From contig DKPS01000181.1 in assembly GCA_002471345.1 (NCBI GenBank), positions 1 through 64,000 of the forward strand: a DNA stretch of 64,000 nucleotides, in the 5' to 3' direction. Made by a program: the position numbers and the translations under genes. The stretch comes from Saprospiraceae bacterium UBA7328. Lineage in GTDB: Bacteria; Bacteroidota; Bacteroidia; Chitinophagales; Saprospiraceae. This document shows positions 51,516 through 60,013 of this stretch, piece after piece (the stretch's first letter is position 1; each line of letters opens with the position of its first letter). Under the pieces are notes generated by a model. It did not search any database. It was not told the origin of the DNA and worked only from the letters and a program-made list of their open reading frames with translations.

Positions 51516-53438
51516 ATGTATATAAAATTACTTTTAGTACTTCTTCTAAGTGGTATATTCTCTGACTTAAATGGCCAAAGTATAGAGTCTAGTTCATTTA
51601 ATAAAAAAGACTTATCAAAATTCGAGAATGCTCAAAAAGAACATAAGAACAAACAAGTCAACAAAGCACTTAAGGTTTACTGTAAATTATTAGACAAATA
51701 TTCAGGGCACCCAGATCTAGAATTATGGACAGGTCTCGCATATAAGGATATCGGAAAGAACAAGGAAGCTCTTAGGCATCTCAAATTTGCAACTGATAAT
51801 GGAAAAAGCACAAATGCACTTTTATATAGTACAATTGGAGAGCTTTGTAAAAAAGAAAAAAAATATGAAGAGGCCATAGAAAACTATGAAAAATATCTTT
51901 CTATCGCCGATTCTTCAAAAAGAGGTTACTTTCAAGTACAACATCTATATGAAGAGGCAAGATTTACAAACGCACAAATAAAAAACCCTGTCCTTTTTAA
52001 CCCAATTTCAATTTCTAGCAATGTAAATACGTCGTCATCAGAGTATTTGCCACAATTCACAGCTGATCATGCCAAGATGTATTTCACAAGGAGACTAAAT
52101 GGTCAAGAGGATATCTTTTTTGTTGAAAAAACAGAAAATGGGTACGGTAAAGCCGAACCTTTTATTCTTATTAACACTGAGAATTTTGATGAAGGAGCCC
52201 ATTCAATATCGGCCGATGGAAATACTTTCATTTTTACTCATCATGATGATAAATATGGAATGGGAGGACATGACTTATATATAACATCAAAAAATAATGG
52301 TGAATGGTCGCGGCCTAAAAATATGGGTAGAAAAGTAAATAGCGTTTTTTGGGATTCTCAACCATCCTTGTCTGGAGATGGAAATATTCTCTTTTTCTCA
52401 AGTACACGGGAAGGGGGTTATGGTGGAAAAGATATATGGTATTCTATCCTATCAAAAGAAGGGTTCTGGTCATCTCCCATAAATGCTGGAAATGTTGTCA
52501 ATACTTCAACAGATGAAAGTAGTCCATTTCTTCATACTGATATGAGAACATTGTATTTCAGATCAAATGGTCATATAGGAATGGGAAGTTTTGACCTTTT
52601 TGTAGCAAGACGAAAAAAAGGTGGTGGTTGGTCTGAAGTTAAAAATTTGGGCTATCCTATAAATACAGAAGGGCAAGAGGGAGCACTAAGTATTAGCCTA
52701 GATGGAACAAAAGGATATTTCGCTACTGACTATGATGGTAAAGTACTGCAAGATCATCTTGACATCTATGAATTCGAATTGCCTATGGATATTCGTCCCG
52801 AACCCTGCACCTATTTGAAAATACGAAGTATTGATGCTGGAACTAAGATTCCTGTTGGCAGTATTTTAGAGATTATTGATATATCAACAAACACTATCAT
52901 TTCCTCTAAAAAAGTAGATTTTAATGGAGAAGTACTTATTCCTATTCCTTTAAGACAGAAAATGATGATAAATCTAACTGCAGAAGGATATATATTTTAT
53001 TCTGACCATATCATAATAGATTCTATTGCTCATGGTATGGCACCATTTGATAAGACCATTCACTTAACTAAGATTCCTGCCCCATCAACATTCGATGAAG
53101 GGAAATCATTTGTTCTAAAGAATGTATTTTTTGAATCAGGTACTGCAGAGCTTCAACAAATATCCTTGATGGAAATAAAGAAACTTGCTGATATTCTCAT
53201 GAAAAATGAAAAATTGAAATTGAAAATCATTGGACATACTGACAATGTAGGTGAAGACTATGACAATAAAGTACTTTCTGAAAAAAGAGCATCCTCGGTT
53301 AAAGAAGCACTAATATCTTTAGGCATACAACAAAATAGACTTGTCACAGAGGGTAAAGGAGAATCAGCACCCGTACAAGACAATTCCACAGAAGCAGGAA
53401 GAAATCAAAATAGAAGAACGGAATTCATATTATACTAG
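51516..53438 (+). CDS. TPR, beta-propeller and OmpA protein, PorE-like
   Basis: 640 residues. Signal peptide about 1-21; TPR segment about 25-135; WD40-like PD40 propeller repeats about 165-415 (for example DGNTFIFTHHDDKYGMGGHDLYIT); a carboxypeptidase-like regulatory domain about 430-505; and a C-terminal OmpA domain about 525-640 (ILMKNEKLKLKIIGHTDNVGEDYDNKVLSEKRA). This is the exact domain order of PorE, a type IX secretion component that anchors the machinery to peptidoglycan. Other family members have the same layout without that role, so the assignment is by architecture. Directly upstream of rlmD (3 bases). Confidence 0.85.
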   Translation: MYIKLLLVLLLSGIFSDLNGQSIESSSFNKKDLSKFENAQKEHKNKQVNKALKVYCKLLDKYSGHPDLELWTGLAYKDIGKNKEALRHLKFATDNGKSTNALLYSTIGELCKKEKKYEEAIENYEKYLSIADSSKRGYFQVQHLYEEARFTNAQIKNPVLFNPISISSNVNTSSSEYLPQFTADHAKMYFTRRLNGQEDIFFVEKTENGYGKAEPFILINTENFDEGAHSISADGNTFIFTHHDDKYGMGGHDLYITSKNNGEWSRPKNMGRKVNSVFWDSQPSLSGDGNILFFSSTREGGYGGKDIWYSILSKEGFWSSPINAGNVVNTSTDESSPFLHTDMRTLYFRSNGHIGMGSFDLFVARRKKGGGWSEVKNLGYPINTEGQEGALSISLDGTKGYFATDYDGKVLQDHLDIYEFELPMDIRPEPCTYLKIRSIDAGTKIPVGSILEIIDISTNTIISSKKVDFNGEVLIPIPLRQKMMINLTAEGYIFYSDHIIIDSIAHGMAPFDKTIHLTKIPAPSTFDEGKSFVLKNVFFESGTAELQQISLMEIKKLADILMKNEKLKLKIIGHTDNVGEDYDNKVLSEKRASSVKEALISLGIQQNRLVTEGKGESAPVQDNSTEAGRNQNRRTEFILY

Positions 53439-53441
53439 AAA

Positions 53442-54845
53442 ATGGGACGACGCAAAAAGACTTTAGAACAGGTAGAGGTAATCGATATAGCAGATAAAGG
53501 TCATTCAATAGGTAGAACACCAGAAGGTGAAATAATTCTAATCGATGGAGCCGTTCCCGGCGATAATGTAGATACTATAATTCTTAGAAAAAAGAAAGGT
53601 CTTAAGTTTGGAAAAGTACTTAAAATCAATACCTATTCGGACTATAGAACGAATCCGTTTTGTGACCATTTTGATCAATGCGGTGGATGTAAATGGCAGA
53701 ATTTAAATTATAGTAAACAAGCTGAATTAAAAGAAAATGCCGTAAGGGCAGCTATGAGAAGAATAGCAGATGACGATGAAAATAAAGTAGAGCCAATACT
53801 CAAGGCAGAACAAACTAGCTATTATCGAAACAAACTAGAATATGCCTTTTCGAATAAACGATGGCTTACTGAAGAAGAAATACAGAGTGATAAAACCATA
53901 GAAGCACGAAATGCAGTAGGGTTTCACAGAGCAGGAGCTTTTGACAAAGTAGTAGAAATTGAGAAATGTCACCTCCAAGAGAATCTTAGCAATGAAATCA
54001 GAAATCACCTCCGTTATTTAGCATTGGAAAAAAACTACTCTTTTTACGATATTAGAAATAATCATGGACTTCTTAGAAATCTAACCATCAGAAATACTAC
54101 TACTAATCAATGGATGGTCACAGTAGTATTTGGTGAAAAAAGTGAGGATATAGAAGACATTATGGCTAATCTCTCAGCAAGGTTTCAGAATGTTAAATCT
54201 TGGCATTATATAATCAATGAAAAACAAAATGACAGCATTCATGATCAAGAGGCATTACATTATAGCGGTGAAAGAGGGATAATAGAAAACCTTGGGCATA
54301 TCCAATGCCATATAGGGCCTAAATCATTTTTTCAAACAAACAGTACTCAAGCAGTTAATTTATATCAAACAGCATTAGAATACGCAGATCTAAAAAAAGA
54401 AGATGTGCTATATGACCTCTATACAGGTACCGGAACAATAGCTCTATTTGCATCAAAAAGCTGCATGTCAGTAGTTGGTATAGAACAAATACAAGAAGCA
54501 ATAGACGATGCGAATAACAACAGTATACTCAATAACATATCCAATTGTCAATTCTTGGTAGGAGATGTAAAAGATACTTTATCCATAAATTTCAAATCCA
54601 GATATGGTTCTCCTGATGTCCTTATTACTGATCCTCCGAGGGCTGGAATGCATACCGATGTAATAAATACCTTATTAGATCTCGCCTCTCCCAAAATCGT
54701 ATATATTAGCTGTAACCCCTCTACACAAGCACGAGACATAAAACTTCTAAAAGAAAAATATGAATTAGTAAAGTGTAAACCAGTCGATATGTTTCCACAG
54801 ACCAGTCATATAGAAAGTGTAGCCTTATTACATTTAAAACCCTAA
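53442..54845 (+). CDS. rlmD: 23S rRNA (uracil-5-)-methyltransferase RlmD
   Basis: 467 residues. A short N-terminal TRAM domain (about 5-60), then the 4Fe-4S motif in CDHFDQCGGCKW (C-x5-C-x2-C) with a fourth Cys near CHLQE. The SAM-binding motif DLYTGTGTIALFAS and the catalytic SCNPSTQARDI are visible. It methylates U1939 of 23S rRNA using SAM. Three bases after the PorE-like gene and 9 before the next small gene, which suggests one transcript. Confidence 0.93.
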   Translation: MGRRKKTLEQVEVIDIADKGHSIGRTPEGEIILIDGAVPGDNVDTIILRKKKGLKFGKVLKINTYSDYRTNPFCDHFDQCGGCKWQNLNYSKQAELKENAVRAAMRRIADDDENKVEPILKAEQTSYYRNKLEYAFSNKRWLTEEEIQSDKTIEARNAVGFHRAGAFDKVVEIEKCHLQENLSNEIRNHLRYLALEKNYSFYDIRNNHGLLRNLTIRNTTTNQWMVTVVFGEKSEDIEDIMANLSARFQNVKSWHYIINEKQNDSIHDQEALHYSGERGIIENLGHIQCHIGPKSFFQTNSTQAVNLYQTALEYADLKKEDVLYDLYTGTGTIALFASKSCMSVVGIEQIQEAIDDANNNSILNNISNCQFLVGDVKDTLSINFKSRYGSPDVLITDPPRAGMHTDVINTLLDLASPKIVYISCNPSTQARDIKLLKEKYELVKCKPVDMFPQTSHIESVALLHLKP

Positions 54846-54854
54846 TTATTTTAT

Positions 54855-55214
54855 ATGCAAACTTCCAAATTCATACAATTAGAAACAGAACTAGATGCTT
54901 ATAAACCAGTAATGGCTAAAGCTGCTGATCAAGTTATTGAAGAAGAGGTATCTAAATACCCAATAATGGTTGTATTTCAAGAGGACATAGAAATAGGGAT
55001 CAATCTGGTCGACAGAAAAAAAATTGATGGTAATTGGTCTGTTAACCTTTCTACACTAGAAGAATTTGCAAGTAAGGGATTGATACAAAATCATAAGATC
55101 GATTCCTTTCGAACTATATATAAAGACAAAAAAAAATTTATTTGTTTGTTTGTTTTGAGTGAATTAGGAGCGCAATTTGTATTTATATCTAAATCTAGAA
55201 AAGAGTTGCTCTAA
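54855..55214 (+). CDS. Conserved hypothetical protein
   Basis: 119 residues, alternating strand and helix pattern, no signal peptide and no membrane span. I do not recognise the family. The mid-region VSKYPIMVVFQEDIEIGINLVDR and the C-terminus reading FICLFVLSELGAQFVFIS suggest a compact alpha/beta fold. It sits 9 bases after rlmD and 23 before rfbA in a same-strand run. Confidence 0.7.
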   Translation: MQTSKFIQLETELDAYKPVMAKAADQVIEEEVSKYPIMVVFQEDIEIGINLVDRKKIDGNWSVNLSTLEEFASKGLIQNHKIDSFRTIYKDKKKFICLFVLSELGAQFVFISKSRKELL

Positions 55215-55237
55215 TATATAAGTGAAAAAAGAAAGAA

Positions 55238-56101
55238 ATGAAAGGAATAATATTAGCTGGAGGTTTAGGGACTAGGCTATTCCCATTAACTATTGCTATG
55301 AGCAAACAACTCATGCCTGTATATGACAAGCCAATGATCTATTATCCATTAGCAACTTTAATGAGTGCAGGGATAAGAGAAATATTGATAATCTCAACAC
55401 CTCAGCATTTACCACTATTTGAGGATTTATTGGGTGATGGAAAAGAGATAGGATGTGAATTTTCATACATAGCTCAGCACGAACCGAATGGTTTAGCTCA
55501 GGCCTTTGTTCTCGGTGCTGACTTTATTGGAAATGATTCTGTAGCTCTTATTCTTGGCGATAACATATTCTACGGCAGAGGCTTATCCGAAACGCTCCAA
55601 AGTTGTGTAGATCCTGATGGAGGTGTTGTCTTTGCATATCAAGTAAAAGACCCTGAACGATATGGTGTAGTTGAGTTTGATGAAGATAAAAATGCGCTGT
55701 CAATAGAAGAAAAACCAGAAAAGCCAAAATCAAACTGGGCCGTTCCAGGAATATACTTTTATGACAATGAAGTTGTGAACATCGCTAAAAACCTAAAACC
55801 AAGTCCTAGAGGAGAATATGAGATTACTGATGTCAATAAAGAATATCTCAATAGAAAAAAATTAAGTGTTGGAATATTTGAACGCGGGATTGCCTGGTTA
55901 GATACTGGTACTCATCAATCATTGATGCAAGCAGGACAATTCATTCAAGTTATTGAAGAAAGGCAAGGACTAAAAATTGGATGTATAGAAGAAATAGCAT
56001 TTGATCAGGGCTTTATCAATGAAAATGAACTTGAAAAATTAGGGAATAAATTTATTAAAAGCGGTTATGGTGAATATCTCCTGTCTTTGCTTGAAAGATA
56101 A
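55238..56101 (+). CDS. rfbA: Glucose-1-phosphate thymidylyltransferase
   Basis: 287 residues. [38 protein letters not shown] is the dTDP-glucose pyrophosphorylase signature; [13 protein letters not shown] and [22 protein letters not shown] follow. It makes dTDP-glucose from dTTP and glucose-1-phosphate, first step toward dTDP-rhamnose and related sugars. rfbB, rfbC and rfbD are not adjacent, so the pathway is split. Confidence 0.95.
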   Translation: MKGIILAGGLGTRLFPLTIAMSKQLMPVYDKPMIYYPLATLMSAGIREILIISTPQHLPLFEDLLGDGKEIGCEFSYIAQHEPNGLAQAFVLGADFIGNDSVALILGDNIFYGRGLSETLQSCVDPDGGVVFAYQVKDPERYGVVEFDEDKNALSIEEKPEKPKSNWAVPGIYFYDNEVVNIAKNLKPSPRGEYEITDVNKEYLNRKKLSVGIFERGIAWLDTGTHQSLMQAGQFIQVIEERQGLKIGCIEEIAFDQGFINENELEKLGNKFIKSGYGEYLLSLLER

Positions 56102-56116
56102 CAGTTCTTACCTTTC

Positions 56117-57226
56117 ATGATAGAATCAAAGCGACCTATTGAGTTTACTGATGATCAACAAAAACTGCTTGATTCTATAAGCCCAACTCGTATTATACTT
56201 CCTATCTTAATTGGTCTAGCAGTTATTGCATTCATAATAAAAGGTCAACTAGATTTCGATGAAATTCATTATATAAACTGGGATGTTCATGTTCTATTTT
56301 GGATAGGTGTAGCCATAGTTGTTTACATTATTCGACATTTACTAATAGCATGGAGGCTAAGATTGTTATCAGAATATGAGTTTTCATGGAAGAAAAGTAT
56401 AGAGCTTGTATTCATCCTAGAATTTGCAAGTGCAGTTTCACCAACAAATTTTGGTGGTTCAGCTGTTGCCTTTTTCATGCTTATTCAGGAGACAATATCT
56501 GGTGCTAGAGCGACTGCCATTGTAGTTTACACAATTGTAGCCGATACAATCATTTTTGTGATAACCATTCCTGTCTTAGCACTCTTAATTGGCATGAATG
56601 CTTTTCGACCAGAGCTTGACCTAACTAGCCATTTTGACGGCTTAGGAACCACTTTACTAATCGTGTGGGTAATAATGACCATCTATGGGTTGCTTTTTTT
56701 ATATGGCTTGTTTATAAAGCCCAAACACCTAAAGAGGCTACTAAATGTATTTGCGTCATGGAAAATTTTTGGTAAATCGAGAGAAAGGATTCGTAAAGCA
56801 GCAGCAGATATTGAGATTACTGCATTAAGTATTAGTGAAAAATCATGGTCCTTTCATGGACACGCCGCATGGATGACTTTCGCACAGTGGATTTGTCGTT
56901 TCTTTTCCATTACAGCCATTTTAATAGCATTTAGTCCCGAATTACAAGCAGATATCATGGATCACATCATACTATTGTCCCGAGGTGAAGCGCTATATGC
57001 TGTGACAGCGTATAGCCCAACACCAGGAGGAAGTGGTGTAGCAGAATTGATCTTTAGTCGTTTTTACAGTGATTATATAGATCAAAATGCGGCGTTACTT
57101 GGAGCAATTTTTTGGAGAGTGATTACCTACTATCCTTATCTATTCTTAGGAATAATCATTATTCCAAATTGGATAAGGACCCTTATTAATCGAAGAAGAT
57201 TGTTAAAAACTTCTTCTCAAATGTAA
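56117..57226 (+). CDS. Flippase-like membrane protein (UPF0104 / LPG synthase TM-region family)
   Basis: 369 residues with about seven to eight hydrophobic segments. Family motifs: FVLILEFASAVSPTNFGGSAVAFF (the conserved SAVSPTNFGG), and YSPTPGGSGVAELIFSRFYSD near the C-terminus. The UPF0104 family includes the transmembrane part of lysylphosphatidylglycerol synthases and AglD-like proteins; lipid-linked substrate handling is inferred only. It lies 15 bases after rfbA. Confidence 0.82.
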   Translation: MIESKRPIEFTDDQQKLLDSISPTRIILPILIGLAVIAFIIKGQLDFDEIHYINWDVHVLFWIGVAIVVYIIRHLLIAWRLRLLSEYEFSWKKSIELVFILEFASAVSPTNFGGSAVAFFMLIQETISGARATAIVVYTIVADTIIFVITIPVLALLIGMNAFRPELDLTSHFDGLGTTLLIVWVIMTIYGLLFLYGLFIKPKHLKRLLNVFASWKIFGKSRERIRKAAADIEITALSISEKSWSFHGHAAWMTFAQWICRFFSITAILIAFSPELQADIMDHIILLSRGEALYAVTAYSPTPGGSGVAELIFSRFYSDYIDQNAALLGAIFWRVITYYPYLFLGIIIIPNWIRTLINRRRLLKTSSQM

Positions 57227-57231
57227 AATCG

Positions 57232-57756
57232 ATGAAAAAAATATTGTTAGCATTAGTAGTTATAGTCTTAGGTTTCTTAGCCTACAAATTTTTATTAGGA
57301 GGTATAGGATTAGAAGTGGGGAAAACAGCTCCTGATTTCGAAGCAACTTTACAAGATGGAAGCCCTGTTATGTTATCTGATTATCAAGGAGATTACGTAT
57401 TACTCGACTTTTGGGGTTCATGGTGTGCACCATGCAGAAGAGAAAATCCATCTTTAGTCAAAATTTATAAAGAATTTGAAAATAGAAAATCAGTCAAAGG
57501 TGAAGGTTTTGAAATAGTAAGTATTGCATTAGAGAAAATTCAAGGGCAAGCTGAAGGAGCAATTAAAAGGGACAATCTTTATTGGAAAAACCATATAATT
57601 TCAATAAGTAGAATTGTGCTATTGTCACCTTTAGCTCAGAAATACAATGTGAGTTCTGTTCCTGCCAAGTTTCTAATAAATCCTGAAGGTAAAATTATGA
57701 GTGTTAATCCAACTATCGTAGACTTAGAAAAAATACTGGAAAACCATCTCCAATAA
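57232..57756 (+). CDS. TlpA-like thioredoxin-fold protein, membrane-anchored
   Basis: 174 residues. A single N-terminal hydrophobic stretch (KKILLALVVIVLGFLAYKFLLGGIG), then a peroxiredoxin/TlpA-type fold with WGSWCAPCRRENPS (CxxC near residue 62) and a cis-Pro region VSSVPAKFLINPEGK. Predicted periplasm-facing disulfide reductase. Five bases after the flippase-like gene. Confidence 0.9.
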   Translation: MKKILLALVVIVLGFLAYKFLLGGIGLEVGKTAPDFEATLQDGSPVMLSDYQGDYVLLDFWGSWCAPCRRENPSLVKIYKEFENRKSVKGEGFEIVSIALEKIQGQAEGAIKRDNLYWKNHIISISRIVLLSPLAQKYNVSSVPAKFLINPEGKIMSVNPTIVDLEKILENHLQ

Positions 57757-57831
57757 CCTGTCATTTTGTCTCTTTTATCGATATGGCAGAAATATTGATG
57801 GTCAATCTGTGAATAATCATTCAAATAAGCT

Positions 57832-58398
57832 ATGGATAGCAAAAAAGAGGCAGAAGAAATAAAAGACGTGCCGAAAGAAAAGGTACAGGAGGCATCAAAA
57901 AAGTCCCCTAAGAAATCAAAGAGGTCATCTAAATCTGATAAAAAAGCAGAAAGATTATTAGAACTTGAAGCAGAATTAACTGAATCTAAGGACAAGCATC
58001 TTAGGCTCTATGCAGAATTTGAAAATTACAAAAGACGAACTGTAAAGGAACGCATCAATCTAATGAAGACAGCCGCTCAAGACACATTGTCATCAATGTT
58101 GCCGGTGTTGGACGATTTTGACAGAGCTAAAAAAAGCGCTGATGATGAAAGCACTGATGAACAATTCTCTGAAGGTGTGACATTAGTCTATAATAAACTT
58201 AAAAGCACTTTGCAATCAAAAGGGCTCAAGATAATGGAGACTACAGGAGAATCATTTAATCCTGAATTTCATGAAGCAATCACCGAAATTCCATCGCCTT
58301 CGGATGATATGAAGGGTAAAATCATTGATACTATAGAAAGTGGTTATCTACTCAATGATAAAATCATACGATACGCCAAAGTGGTGGTCGGCAAATAA
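57832..58398 (+). CDS. grpE: Nucleotide exchange factor GrpE
   Basis: 188 residues. A charged, lysine-rich N-terminus (about 1-55), a long coiled-coil (about 60-110, [28 protein letters not shown]) and the C-terminal beta domain with [19 protein letters not shown]. Releases ADP from DnaK. Five bases before dnaJ; dnaK is not in the window. Confidence 0.94.
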   Translation: MDSKKEAEEIKDVPKEKVQEASKKSPKKSKRSSKSDKKAERLLELEAELTESKDKHLRLYAEFENYKRRTVKERINLMKTAAQDTLSSMLPVLDDFDRAKKSADDESTDEQFSEGVTLVYNKLKSTLQSKGLKIMETTGESFNPEFHEAITEIPSPSDDMKGKIIDTIESGYLLNDKIIRYAKVVVGK

Positions 58399-58403
58399 CA
58401 ACA

Positions 58404-59549
58404 ATGGCAAAAAGAGATTATTACGAAATACTCGGAGTCACTAAAGGTGTGAGTCCTGATGAGATTAAAAAAGCATATAGAAAGATTGCATTAAAATATC
58501 ATCCTGATAGAAACCCAGATAATAAAGAAGCTGAAGAGAAGTTTAAGGAAGCTGCCGAAGCCTATGAGGTTTTAAGTGACGATGACAAAAAGGCAAGATA
58601 TGATCGTTATGGCCATGCTGGAGTAAATCAGGGAGCCGGTGGTGGATTTACGAACATGGAAGATATCTTCGAACAATTTGGAGATATTTTTGGTGGTTCT
58701 GGTAGCCCATTCGAAAGCTTTTTTGGAGGTGGTAGTAGGAGAAGTGGAAGTTCTGGCCAAAGAGGATCTAACTTGAGAATAAAAGTGTCCCTTACTTTAG
58801 AAGAGATTGCAAAAGGAGTTACTAAGAAAATAAAAGTAAAAAAACAAAAAGCCTGTACCACATGTAATGGAAGCGGTGCCAAAGACTCAAGTTCGATTAA
58901 AACTTGTGCTACTTGTAGTGGCGGTGGATATGTTCGCCAAGTAAGGTCCACATTTATGGGACAAATGCAAACGACCACAGCATGCCCTGCATGTAGTGGA
59001 GCAGGAAAAACAGTCACTGCTAAGTGTGGCTCATGCAGAGGAGAAGGAAGAGAATATGCAGAAGAATTAGTAGATATAGAGATCCCAGCAGGAGTAGCCG
59101 AGGGTATGCAACTATCCATGAGAGGTAAAGGTAACGCAGGAAAATCTGGGGGCTCAGCAGGAGATCTGCTTATTGTTATTGAAGAAAAAGAAGATGATAG
59201 ATTTATAAGAGATGGAAATAATATCATCTACGATCTATTTATGAATTTTGCCGATGCTGCTTTAGGCACATCTGTAGAAGTGCCTACTCTTTCAGGTACG
59301 GTTAAAATAAAAGTACCTGCTGGAACACAAGCAGGGAAAATATTTAGATTGAAAAATAAAGGATTACCTGAAGTACAGGCCTATCGCACAGGTGATCAAC
59401 TGATCAATATCAATATTTGGACTCCTAAAGAACTCAATTCAGAAGAGAGGGCCCTCCTAGAAAAACTCAAGGACATGCCAAATTTCAAACCCAATCCTGG
59501 AAAATTTGAAAAGGGATTTTTTGAGCGGATGAAAGATATGTTTGAATAA
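58404..59549 (+). CDS. dnaJ: Chaperone protein DnaJ
   Basis: 381 residues. N-terminal J-domain with the HPD motif ([11 protein letters not shown]), a Gly/Phe region (about 75-115), four zinc-binding CxxCxGxG repeats ([32 protein letters not shown]) and a C-terminal substrate-binding region. It stimulates DnaK ATPase and holds unfolded clients. Overlaps gldH by one base (TAA/ATG). Confidence 0.97.
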   Translation: MAKRDYYEILGVTKGVSPDEIKKAYRKIALKYHPDRNPDNKEAEEKFKEAAEAYEVLSDDDKKARYDRYGHAGVNQGAGGGFTNMEDIFEQFGDIFGGSGSPFESFFGGGSRRSGSSGQRGSNLRIKVSLTLEEIAKGVTKKIKVKKQKACTTCNGSGAKDSSSIKTCATCSGGGYVRQVRSTFMGQMQTTTACPACSGAGKTVTAKCGSCRGEGREYAEELVDIEIPAGVAEGMQLSMRGKGNAGKSGGSAGDLLIVIEEKEDDRFIRDGNNIIYDLFMNFADAALGTSVEVPTLSGTVKIKVPAGTQAGKIFRLKNKGLPEVQAYRTGDQLININIWTPKELNSEERALLEKLKDMPNFKPNPGKFEKGFFERMKDMFE

Positions 59550-60004
59550 TGCGACATGGTATTCTTATCATATTTGTCTTTCAAATTTTATTTTCCTGCA
59601 CCCCTGAAACGATCATAGATTCTAAGAATCTTTATTTTAAAGAAGGTTGGAATTTTACAAACTCTTTAGTCGCTGAATTCAACGATTTAAATGAAAGTCA
59701 TAATTCTATAAATGTTTTATTGAAATTAAAATATTTACATGATTTTCCTTATGAAAATATTTACCTCAGAACGACTATCATTTCTCAGAATGATACTATA
59801 GTCAAAGAAGTAAAATCCTTTGAGTTGCAAAATGAAGTAGGGCAATGGATAGGTAAGAAAGTTGGAAATGGTTACTCTATAAAATATCCACTAATCAATA
59901 GTTCTAAAACTTCTAATTTGAGAATTGAAGTAGAACAATATAGTAGAGATCAAATTTTAATGGGGATTGAGTCTGCAGAAATTATCATTGAACAATCGGA
60001 ATAG
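59549..60004 (+). CDS. gldH: Gliding motility lipoprotein GldH
   Basis: 151 residues. Lipobox at LFSCTPE (Cys about residue 17). The pattern NLYFKEGWNFTNSLVAEFN and NVLLKLKYLHDFPYENIYLRTTI matches GldH, a lipoprotein required for gliding and cell-surface protein secretion in Flavobacterium. It overlaps the dnaJ stop by one base, so its translation is probably coupled to chaperone expression. No other gld genes are in the window. Confidence 0.9.
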   Translation: MRHGILIIFVFQILFSCTPETIIDSKNLYFKEGWNFTNSLVAEFNDLNESHNSINVLLKLKYLHDFPYENIYLRTTIISQNDTIVKEVKSFELQNEVGQWIGKKVGNGYSIKYPLINSSKTSNLRIEVEQYSRDQILMGIESAEIIIEQSE

Positions 60005-60013
60005 AATGTGAGC

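Noticed and set aside
58628..59227. 199-codon minus-strand ORF over dnaJ
   Set aside because: Shadow caused by dnaJ's codon pattern; no domain visible.
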